Below, piece after piece: positions 25,904 through 33,198 of a stretch of DNA of 64,000 bases. Each line of letters opens with the position of its first letter. Positions within the stretch are counted from its first letter, which is position 1. Under the pieces are notes generated by a model. The model did no database searches. It was not told the origin of the DNA and saw only the letters and a list, made by a program, of their open reading frames with translations. The translations under genes were made by a program, and so were the position numbers. The DNA comes from Flammeovirga kamogawensis (GTDB lineage: Bacteria > Bacteroidota > Bacteroidia > Cytophagales > Flammeovirgaceae). The stretch is taken from positions 3,969,001 through 4,033,000 of the forward strand of contig NZ_CP076128.1 in NCBI RefSeq assembly GCF_018736065.1, written 5' to 3'.

Positions 25904-26506
25904 ATGTTTGTAGAACCTAGATTTCAAGACCGTACTGAAGAAAAAAGAATTGGATGGATTGAAGTAGTGTGTGGCTCAATGTTCTCTGGCAAAACTGAAG
26001 AGTTAATTCGTCGAGTAAACAGAGCTGCAATTGCTAAGCAAGTTGTTCATATTTTTAAACCAGCAGTAGATACCCGTTATCACGAAGAAAATGTTGTTTC
26101 GCACAATGCAAACTCAATAATTTCAACTCCAGTGAAGACTGCAAGGGAAATTACACAATATGTTAGCGAAAATGAAGTTATAGCTATTGACGAGGCACAA
26201 TTTTTCGACAACACTTTGGTTGATGTTTGTGTAGAGTTGGCTAATGCTGGTCATCGTATTCTTGTTTGTGGTTTAGATATGGATTTTCAAGGAAAACCTT
26301 TCGAACCTATGCCACAATTAATGGCAATTGCAGAATACGTAACAAAATTGCACGCTATTTGTGTTAATTGTGGTGAGCCTGCATTGTACTCTTACAGACT
26401 AACGGCATCAGAAGAACAAGTTTTATTAGGTGAGACAGATTCTTATGAAGCAAGGTGTAGAAAATGTTATCAAGAAGGTATGACTTCTCGTGGCTCAAAT
26501 TCTTGA
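25904..26506 (+). CDS. tdk: Thymidine kinase (type II)
   Basis: It phosphorylates thymidine to dTMP in nucleoside salvage. The 200-residue protein has the P-loop VVCGSMFSGKTEELIRR, the Walker B-like IAIDEAQFFD, and the lasso region DMDFQGKPFEPMPQLMA. It has four zinc-binding cysteines in CVNCGEPA and CRKCYQEG. Length and motif order are standard for type II thymidine kinases. The ATG at 25904 lies just behind a good -7 element, which suggests a short leader and fixes the start. The next gene downstream, a large sensor protein, starts 61 bases after the stop and may be co-transcribed. Confidence 0.95.
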   Translation: MFVEPRFQDRTEEKRIGWIEVVCGSMFSGKTEELIRRVNRAAIAKQVVHIFKPAVDTRYHEENVVSHNANSIISTPVKTAREITQYVSENEVIAIDEAQFFDNTLVDVCVELANAGHRILVCGLDMDFQGKPFEPMPQLMAIAEYVTKLHAICVNCGEPALYSYRLTASEEQVLLGETDSYEARCRKCYQEGMTSRGSNS

Positions 26507-26567
26507 TTTGTAGAGGGTTAGTTTTCTGCTAACGTTCTACGTCTTAAAGCAGAAAATAGACTTCTCA

Positions 26568-29500
26568 ATGAAGAAAAAAATTGATACAGATATACTAAAA
26601 CGTCAATTAACACGATATTTTAGTTTCAGAACCATTCAAGGTAGAAATGTACTTTTAACCACATCTTACCTTTTGATACTTATTACATTCACTATTCTAG
26701 TTGTTTTTCAAAATAAATTAGTTAGTGATGTCGGTGATAGGGTTATCCAAACAAGGAACCCTATCACTGTTATGACCTCAAGAATTAATGCAGGTTTAGA
26801 TAGAGTATCTGCTGCACAGAGGGGGTATTTTTTAACTAAAGATGATAGTTATAAAGATGCTCGTAACTCTCTTTGGGATACCGACATTTTACCAGCATTA
26901 GAAAAATTAGAGGAACTAGGAAAGCAGTTAACCTCTCAAGACCGACGCTCAATTGATGCCCTTGGTATTTTACTGAAAGAATATAAACACGGTCAGGATG
27001 ATTTAGAATTATATTTTGAACAGCACATTACAGATTTTGCTGCTATTCAAGAAGATGTAGAAGCTTACGATTCTCTTACACTACGTCTAAAATTAGAAAG
27101 CTTTAAAAAGAAAACAGAAGTAGACGAATATATCGTTGAGTATCTTCTTACTACAATATCTCCTCTTAAGGCTGAAATCCGAGATTATTTAGGTCCTTTA
27201 TCATTACAACAGCGTAAAGCCATGTTAGATGATGTAAAAAGGATTAATGAAGATATTGAATCTGCCAATTCATCAATTGCTTTTGTAACAGCCTTTTTTG
27301 CAATTCTTGCAGTAGGTTCTTCATTATTAGTAATTCGAACTTTAAACACCTCCCTACAACGTCCTATTGATCAATTAGACCGGTTAGCAATAGGTGATTT
27401 AGGTGATAGAATTGATGAAACTACTGATGAGATGAACGATATTATTTTATCAAGTAATCAGCTCCGGGATAATTTAGATAGAGCCTCAAAATTTGCACTA
27501 AATATTGGTGAAGGGAACTTTGAAGCAACGTTTAAACCTGCCAGTGACCATGATATGTTAGGTAATGCGTTAGTACAAATGCGTGACCGTCTGAAGGATG
27601 TTTCTGATCAAGATGAGAAACGAAATTGGATTACAAAAGGTATGGCCCATTTTGGTGAAATTTTAAGAGAGAACCAAGATTTAGGTAAGCTATCAAATTC
27701 TATTGTAAGTGAGTTAGTTAATTATTTACAAGCAAACCAAGGTGAACTTTACTTTATTGAAGAAGATGAAGAGCAACAAAAATATTTAAACCTGGAAGCA
27801 ACATATGCATTCGAAAGAAAGCGTATTATTGATAAAAAAATATTTATTGATGGTCGTTTTGCTGAAGGTCTTTTAGGACAATCTTACTTATTAGGTGAAA
27901 CAATTTATCTAAACGATGTTCCTGAAGGATATACAGAAATTACTTCTGGTTTAGGAGATGCGACACCTCGATCTGTATTAATTGTTCCTTTAAAAGTAAA
28001 TGATGAAGTAGAAGGAGTTTTAGAGATTGCTAGTTTCAAAGGTATTGATCAATTTGAAATAGAATTTGTAGAAAAAGTAGCTGAGAGTATTGCTTCAACA
28101 TTACGAACTGCAAAAAATAACCAAAGAACTAAAGAACTTTTATTGTCTTCTCAAGAACAAAGAGATCATTTGAGAAGTCAAGAAGAAGAAATGCGTCAGA
28201 ATTACGAAGAGTTGCAGGCTACGCAAGAAGAAATGGAGAGAAGACAGAAAGAATTAGAAAGTCTTCGTCAGAATCTTCAAAATGAAGTAAAAGAAAGAAC
28301 GGTTGAGTTAGAGAAAACTTTAGAGCGTTTTGATTTAGCATTACAAGGTACTACTGAAGGTATATGGGATGCGGCTCTTTTAACTGGTGAACTAGATGAG
28401 TCTACAACTTTCTGGTGGTCTGCTAGATTTGAAGAGTTATTAGGATATGAAGAAGGTGAACTTAATAATGATTTTGAATCATTTATTAACAACATTCATC
28501 CAGATGATAGAGAGGAAGCTGTTAAACTATTTAAAGGGTTAATTGCTGATCATTTAGGCATTGCACCAAGCACTATTGACGTTAGAATCAGATTAAAATC
28601 TGGAGTTTATAAATGGTTCCATACCTCTGGTGCTGTTAGACATAACGAAAAAGGTATTGCACAACGTTTTGCAGGGGCTGTAAGTGATATATCATCTACT
28701 GTAGAGTTGGTAGAAAGTCAAAAGTTATTGTCTATGAGAGAAGCGAATTTAAAAGCATTCTTAGACGTAACAAATGATTTTGTATTAGCAATGGATCAAA
28801 AGATGGTAATAACATTAGCAAACAATGCCATCAAAACTACATTAAGAAATAGGGGAGTTGAAATTATAGAAGGTGAAACAGTTATCTTAGATATTCTTCG
28901 TCCAGAAAATAGAGAAAAATATAGAGATAATACGAAAAGAGCACTTGAAGGGCAATCATTCTCGGATGAGATGACTTTACAATTAGGTGCTGAAAGACGT
29001 ATTATGGATACTAGATATTACCCAATACATTCTGACGATGGAGTAATAGTTGGTACAACAGTAATGCTGCATGATATTACAGACCGTAAACAAAGAGAAA
29101 TTGAATTAGAAGATTCGAGGAGACAATTAAAAGCAATTTTTGATACCTACGATGCTGAAGTATATATGAAAGATTTATCTGGTAAATATATCATGGTAGA
29201 TCAGACATTCCTTCAGAACCTAAATGTAGATTTTGATGTAATAGGTAAAACCGATATAGAAATATACGGTCAAGAAAAAGGAGAAGCTATTTGGGAGCTT
29301 GATGAAGCAATATCTGAACAAGAAACAGAAATTTCTTTCATAGAAACAAGAGACAATGGTAGAAAATACAAATGTGTAAAATTCCCAATGGTAAATACTG
29401 CTGGTAAAGTTTATGCTATTTGTAGTATTGCTTCTGAAATAGAGTTTGATGATAGTTCAGTTAGTGGTGTTGATAAGGTACCTGTTTCTGTGATTTTTAG

Positions 29501-29819
29501 AAACTTTGCTGCTCCAGTAGAAATAGTTGACACTAGCGGTGTTTGGAAAAACTACTTTGGGGAAGCTTTAGATTTAAACTCATTTATTACAGAAAGTGAT
29601 GAAAAGAGGTACAAGAAAGCAATGCAAAATATTGAAAGTGCTATTTCTGAAGGTAAATCATATTATGAAACTTATACTGTAACCTTAAATTCTGGTAACA
29701 AACTCTTGTTATTAGAGAAAGGTAATTCAGTAGAACGTGAACATGATGGTAAATCTATAGTAGTATCTGCATTAATAGATATCACTCCATTACGTCCAAA
29801 TCATGATAAAAATGTATAA
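26568..29819 (+). CDS. Large HAMP/GAF/PAS sensor protein without a recognisable output domain
   Basis: The 1083-residue protein has a membrane segment near residues 28-45, then a helical extracytoplasmic domain resembling CHASE3 (SAAQRGYFLTKDDSYKDAR). A second membrane segment lies near 237-257. Two HAMP-like segments cover about 258-355 and a GAF domain about 370-510. A coiled coil at 510-590 (LRSQEEEMRQNYEELQATQEEM region) leads into about four PAS/PAC modules up to the end. PAS landmarks are FINNIHPDDREEAVKLFKG and VMLHDITDRKQREIEL. I find no HisKA/HATPase, GGDEF, EAL, PP2C or chemoreceptor signalling segment, and the last residues still look like PAS. It would need to signal by protein contact, or be a scaffold. 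Possibly co-transcribed with tdk. Confidence 0.85.
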   Translation: MKKKIDTDILKRQLTRYFSFRTIQGRNVLLTTSYLLILITFTILVVFQNKLVSDVGDRVIQTRNPITVMTSRINAGLDRVSAAQRGYFLTKDDSYKDARNSLWDTDILPALEKLEELGKQLTSQDRRSIDALGILLKEYKHGQDDLELYFEQHITDFAAIQEDVEAYDSLTLRLKLESFKKKTEVDEYIVEYLLTTISPLKAEIRDYLGPLSLQQRKAMLDDVKRINEDIESANSSIAFVTAFFAILAVGSSLLVIRTLNTSLQRPIDQLDRLAIGDLGDRIDETTDEMNDIILSSNQLRDNLDRASKFALNIGEGNFEATFKPASDHDMLGNALVQMRDRLKDVSDQDEKRNWITKGMAHFGEILRENQDLGKLSNSIVSELVNYLQANQGELYFIEEDEEQQKYLNLEATYAFERKRIIDKKIFIDGRFAEGLLGQSYLLGETIYLNDVPEGYTEITSGLGDATPRSVLIVPLKVNDEVEGVLEIASFKGIDQFEIEFVEKVAESIASTLRTAKNNQRTKELLLSSQEQRDHLRSQEEEMRQNYEELQATQEEMERRQKELESLRQNLQNEVKERTVELEKTLERFDLALQGTTEGIWDAALLTGELDESTTFWWSARFEELLGYEEGELNNDFESFINNIHPDDREEAVKLFKGLIADHLGIAPSTIDVRIRLKSGVYKWFHTSGAVRHNEKGIAQRFAGAVSDISSTVELVESQKLLSMREANLKAFLDVTNDFVLAMDQKMVITLANNAIKTTLRNRGVEIIEGETVILDILRPENREKYRDNTKRALEGQSFSDEMTLQLGAERRIMDTRYYPIHSDDGVIVGTTVMLHDITDRKQREIELEDSRRQLKAIFDTYDAEVYMKDLSGKYIMVDQTFLQNLNVDFDVIGKTDIEIYGQEKGEAIWELDEAISEQETEISFIETRDNGRKYKCVKFPMVNTAGKVYAICSIASEIEFDDSSVSGVDKVPVSVIFRNFAAPVEIVDTSGVWKNYFGEALDLNSFITESDEKRYKKAMQNIESAISEGKSYYETYTVTLNSGNKLLLLEKGNSVEREHDGKSIVVSALIDITPLRPNHDKNV

Positions 29820-29824
29820 TTTAT

Positions 29825-29832
29825 TACCTTTG
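29825..29832 (+). promoter_or_regulatory. Predicted -7 element for the cyclophilin gene
   Basis: TACCTTTG matches TAnnTTTG. It begins 6 bases after the previous stop codon and lies 36 bases before the cyclophilin start codon. Confidence 0.5.
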
Positions 29833-29868
29833 CAGATCTAATAATTATATCATTCAAAAATAGTCAAT

Positions 29869-30339
29869 ATGAAAGCAATCATTAAGACAGCAAAAGGAGA
29901 CATGACAGTTGAGTTCTATTTGAACGATGCTCCAAATACTGTAGCTAACTTTGTAGAATTAGCAGAACACAATTACTATGATGGATTAAATTTCCATAGA
30001 GTACTTCCTAATTTTGTAATTCAAGGTGGCTGTCCAAACGGTAATGGTGCTGGTGGACCAGGTTATAGAATTGCTTGTGAATTAGATGGTGATAACCAAT
30101 ACCACGATCGTGGTGTTCTTTCTATGGCTCATGCTGGTAGAAATACAGGTGGATCTCAATTCTTTATTTGCCATAGCCGTACACAAACTTCTCACTTAGA
30201 CCGTAACCATACTTGTTTTGGTAAAGTGATCGAGAATGTAGAATTAGTTGATGAAATTCGTCAAGGTGATAAAATTCTTTCTATCGAGATTATCCGTGAA
30301 GATGGAGATCCTGAATTAGGAGAAGTAAAGAAATTATAG
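29869..30339 (+). CDS. Peptidyl-prolyl cis-trans isomerase, cyclophilin type
   Basis: The 156-residue single-domain protein has the complete cyclophilin signature: YYDGLNFHRVLPNFVIQGGC (catalytic Arg in FHR), GGPGYRIACE, LSMAHAGRNTGGSQFFICH, and LDRNHTCFGKV. It speeds cis-trans isomerisation of Xaa-Pro bonds during folding. No signal peptide is present, so it acts in the cytosol. The HTCFGKVIENVE end matches the family; the usual W of the cyclosporin pocket is replaced by His/Leu-type residues, as is common in bacteria. It has its own promoter and a good terminator, so it is likely monocistronic. Confidence 0.93.
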   Translation: MKAIIKTAKGDMTVEFYLNDAPNTVANFVELAEHNYYDGLNFHRVLPNFVIQGGCPNGNGAGGPGYRIACELDGDNQYHDRGVLSMAHAGRNTGGSQFFICHSRTQTSHLDRNHTCFGKVIENVELVDEIRQGDKILSIEIIREDGDPELGEVKKL

Positions 30340-30362
30340 AAAATAAGATAAAACTTATTTAT

Positions 30363-30395
30363 AAAAAGCTATCTCAGAAATGGGGTAGCTTTTTT
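30363..30395 (+). terminator. Terminator of the cyclophilin gene
   Basis: AAAAAGCTA (30363-30371) pairs with TAGCTTTTT (30386-30394). Inner TCTC/GGGG pairing uses G:U wobbles, and a T run follows. Confidence 0.8.
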
Positions 30396-30427
30396 GTTAA
30401 ACGGTTAAAAGTAAAAGTTATCAACAA

Positions 30428-30769
30428 TTAAAGGTGTTTTAACCAATTAAATCGTTTGCGTGTTGATAAGTAAGATATTTTCTTATCATTTTGGTAAGCT
30501 TCTTTCTCAAAAGAAATATTTTTATAGGCTAAATATGTATTTCTGTGGATAACTAGTCGAATTATAAATTCAATCCCATACCATAAATAGAAAAATACCA
30601 AGAGTAATTCTTTTTGTTGTTCAAAATGAATTCTTTCATGTAAAATTAAAGAGTTCCAACGTTCTGAATGTTGATAACTTTTAAATTCTGATCTAATAAG
30701 TATAAAAGGATAAATTGCCATAGCTGTGAACCCTTTAAATGGAAGAATATTATTAAAAATTATACGCAT
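30428..30769 (-). CDS. Small HExxH protein (putative metalloprotease-like), unknown function
   Basis: From ATG 30769 the protein is 113 residues: MRIIFNNILPFKGFTAMAIY at the N terminus, LILHERIHFEQQKELL with an HExxH motif near 43-47, and a hydrophobic helix VFFYLWYGIEFIIRLVI at about 55-72. Then come AYKNISFEKEAYQND and a C-terminal RKRFNWLKHL. A glutamate in SFEKEAY could be a third metal ligand, as in gluzincins, but the protein is too short for a standard peptidase. The open frame extends to 30844, but that part overlaps the GT35 terminator hairpin and is rejected. Similar short proteins are, as I recall, widespread in Bacteroidota as hypothetical proteins. Activity is not established. 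Confidence 0.7.
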   Translation of the reverse strand: MRIIFNNILPFKGFTAMAIYPFILIRSEFKSYQHSERWNSLILHERIHFEQQKELLLVFFYLWYGIEFIIRLVIHRNTYLAYKNISFEKEAYQNDKKISYLSTRKRFNWLKHL

Positions 30770-30791
30770 AAAATTATTGGGATGCGAATAT

Positions 30792-30824
30792 AAAAAAAGC
30801 GAGTGTATCGGAATACACTCGCTT
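30792..30824 (-). terminator. Terminator of the GT35 gene
   Basis: AAGCGAGTGTAT (30797-30808) is perfectly complementary to ATACACTCGCTT (30813-30824), with a 4-base loop. On the minus strand a T run follows (complement of 30792-30798). Confidence 0.9.
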
Positions 30825-30873
30825 AATATTAATAACAATTTCATTGAAATTAATAGCCTAGGCTACTTATTTC

Positions 30874-32532
30874 TTAGTCGTTGTATAATTTTTCGTAGTA
30901 CTGTAATGCCATACGGTTAGCATCGAAGTAAGGAAGAACATCACGCATAGAGTTTTTCACTCTTTCGTTCCACTCATCAGGACGGTCATAGTACGTAGGG
31001 ATAATCTCGTTCTCTAAAACGTCTAATAAGCTATTCAAATCTTGCTCATCTTGCTCATGAATTGGAGCATTTAAATCTGCTAATGGTAAAACATAAGAGT
31101 TTTCACCGTTTGCAAATTCAGGAATCCAACCGTCATCAGTAGAAAGGTTAATACCACCGTTCATTGCTGAAGTCATTCCAGAAGTACCAGATGCTTCACG
31201 AGGTACACGAGGGTTATTTAACCATACGTCAGAACCTTGTTTCAATTTACGAGATAATTTTAATTCATAACCTACCAATACAGCCATGTTACCATAGTCT
31301 TTTGATAAGTGAACTAACTGATTGAAGATAGAAACAGCACCGTAATCCATTGGGTAAGGCTTACCTGCCCAAATAATTTGAATTGGACGATCAGGGTTGT
31401 TCATGATGCGGTTAAAACGCTCTTTGTCTCTAGTTACTAAGTCGGCACGTTTGTATGCAGCAAAACGACGAGCCCAAACGATAGTTAAGACCTTAGGGTC
31501 CATTAATTTACCTGTTTGATCAGCTACTGTTTCGAATAACTTAGATTTTAAGTAACGCTTACGATCTAATAATTTTTCATCGTCTTCTTTATGAAGAGCA
31601 GTGTAAAGTTGCTCATCAGCCCAGTAAGTACGGTTTTGAGCATTAGTTACAGATGTAATACGGCAGATATTGTCGTATTTATTCCACATATCATTAGATA
31701 CTTCACCATGAAGTTTAGATACACCATTTGCAACTCTAGCTAAACGTAGACAAGCAAGTGAATGATCAAAAGTATCATTTTCGATACCCGTAATTCTACG
31801 AACTTCGTCAAGAGGCATACCATTAAAGTAACCTAACTTGTTAAGGAAGTGGATATCGTGTTTTTCGTTACCTGCTTCTTCTGGTGTGTGCGTAGTGAAA
31901 ACTAAAAGTTCTTTCACTTTTTGCATATCACCATTAAATTTTTTCGCTAAATGGAAAGATGCAGGTAAAGCGTGTGCTTCGTTAAAGTGATAAACTTCTG
32001 CGTTATATTCTAACTCATCAAGAAGTTTTGCACCACCTAAACCTAAAAGCATATATTGAGCTACTTTCGCAGATGCATCAGCGTCATATAGACGGTGAGA
32101 GATTGATTGCGATAAGTAATCATTTTCAGGAAGATCTGTTGTTAAGAAGAACATTGGAACAGTATTAAATACGCCAGGACGTAAATATTTAGCTGTTACC
32201 CAAACAGGATGACCATTTACTTCGATAGTAAATTTGATGTTTGTGTCTTCTAAGAAGTTGTTGATTTTTTCTTGGAAAAGAGCATCCATCTCTTGGTTTC
32301 CTTTACGAACTTGGTCGTAGTAACCATATTTCCAAAGAATACCAATTCCAATAAAGTTTTGATTTAGCTCGTAAGCAGAACGCATGTGCGATCCAGCTAA
32401 GAAACCTAAACCACCAGAATAAATTTTGAAGGGTTGATCGATCGCAAACTCCATACAAAAATAAGCAACGCGTTTTTTGTACTTAGGGTCGTATGCGTAA
32501 GGGTGTTTAAAATCTTGTTCGAAACGTGACAT
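30874..32532 (-). CDS. Alpha-glucan phosphorylase family (GT35) homologue lacking the PLP lysine
   Basis: The 552-residue protein aligns by eye with the short alpha-glucan phosphorylase family. Matching segments are VAYFCMEFAIDQPFKIYSGGLGFLAGSH, HFNEAHALPASFHLAKKF, VFTTHTPEEAGNEKHDI, VWARRFAAYKRADL (phosphate-site Arg/Lys) and PREASGTSGMTSAMNGG. In active phosphorylases the last motif reads GTxxMK and its Lys holds pyridoxal phosphate. Here that residue is Thr454 (codon 31171-31173). The classical reaction is phosphorolysis of alpha-1,4-glucan to glucose-1-phosphate, but without the PLP lysine this activity is doubtful. A glucan-binding, regulatory or altered transferase role is possible. It has its own terminator and a LacI-operator-like palindrome upstream. 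Confidence 0.82.
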   Translation of the reverse strand: MSRFEQDFKHPYAYDPKYKKRVAYFCMEFAIDQPFKIYSGGLGFLAGSHMRSAYELNQNFIGIGILWKYGYYDQVRKGNQEMDALFQEKINNFLEDTNIKFTIEVNGHPVWVTAKYLRPGVFNTVPMFFLTTDLPENDYLSQSISHRLYDADASAKVAQYMLLGLGGAKLLDELEYNAEVYHFNEAHALPASFHLAKKFNGDMQKVKELLVFTTHTPEEAGNEKHDIHFLNKLGYFNGMPLDEVRRITGIENDTFDHSLACLRLARVANGVSKLHGEVSNDMWNKYDNICRITSVTNAQNRTYWADEQLYTALHKEDDEKLLDRKRYLKSKLFETVADQTGKLMDPKVLTIVWARRFAAYKRADLVTRDKERFNRIMNNPDRPIQIIWAGKPYPMDYGAVSIFNQLVHLSKDYGNMAVLVGYELKLSRKLKQGSDVWLNNPRVPREASGTSGMTSAMNGGINLSTDDGWIPEFANGENSYVLPLADLNAPIHEQDEQDLNSLLDVLENEIIPTYYDRPDEWNERVKNSMRDVLPYFDANRMALQYYEKLYND

Positions 32533-32650
32533 ATCAGTGAATTATTAATATAATTGATATTTACTTTTATTTAAATCATGTCCTTATGACATTTCTAAAT
32601 GCACTTGCAATTTTTATAAATTATTTATCTAAACTTATGATGTAAGTCAC

Positions 32651-32658
32651 CAAATTTA
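32651..32658 (-). promoter_or_regulatory. Predicted -7 element for the GT35 gene
   Basis: CAAATTTA on the plus strand reads TAAATTTG on the minus strand, matching TAnnTTTG, 118 bases upstream of the start codon. No clear -33 box was found. Confidence 0.35.
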
Positions 32659-32671
32659 GAAACATTTCTTG

Positions 32672-32691
32672 CAACCGGTTGAGATACCGGT
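32672..32691. promoter_or_regulatory. Operator-like palindromes upstream of the GT35 gene
   Basis: CAACCGGTTG (32672-32681) is a perfect 10-base palindrome with the CG-centred form of LacI-family operators. A second ACCGGT lies at 32686-32691, centred 12 bases away. Together they form a GC-rich island in very AT-rich sequence, just upstream of the predicted -7 element. The rest of the interval 32533-32830 shows no coding frame or other clear signal. Confidence 0.45.
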
Positions 32692-32830
32692 CGAATGTTC
32701 ATCTTCTAACAAGATATGTAACTTTTTTGTGGTTTTTTCACTAAAAAGTTTAGAAAACTTAAAATAAATGCAAATACATAAAAGCAAGCTGACGAAAATA
32801 ATGATAATATTAATTAACGTCAAACTATTT

Positions 32831-33049
32831 TTATAGATAACTTATCTCAGTCTTATTCTTAGTTGATGTTTGGAAAACTTTTTTTGTCCAAAAATAGATG
32901 CCAATTACAATTGCGAGAGTATTTATAAATACCCAACTTATAACTAATCCAAAACCTTGAATTAAAAAAGCAATGGACTTAATAATGGGGAGTAGTGTAA
33001 AAGATAAAAACACTACAGCGAATGTGAAAAGCAACTTAGAAAATGTCAT
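32831..33049 (-). CDS. Small two-helix membrane protein, hypothetical
   Basis: The 72-residue product has two hydrophobic stretches separated by a short loop: about residues 5-30 (LLFTFAVVFLSFTLLPII) and 32-55 (FGLVISWVFINTLAIVIGIYF). A short polar Lys/Thr/Asn-rich tail follows. The composition looks like a genuine membrane protein and it fills an otherwise empty interval, but no family is recognised. It is transcribed divergently from the AddB-like gene. No strong promoter or terminator was found for it. It could be a spurious frame in AT-rich DNA, but the regular two-helix pattern argues for a real gene. Confidence 0.5.
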   Translation of the reverse strand: MTFSKLLFTFAVVFLSFTLLPIIKSIAFLIQGFGLVISWVFINTLAIVIGIYFWTKKVFQTSTKNKTEISYL

Positions 33050-33198
33050 GTAACAAGAGAGTTATTTTTTTAACCTATGTTTTGTACGGAGTTGCTTCTT
33101 AAATGTTGTCAATTTCTCTTTATTATTTCAATTAGTTATGACATTACTTATTCTCCTTGTATTTTCGTTGTTCTTAATACCTAAATCATACTCTGAAT

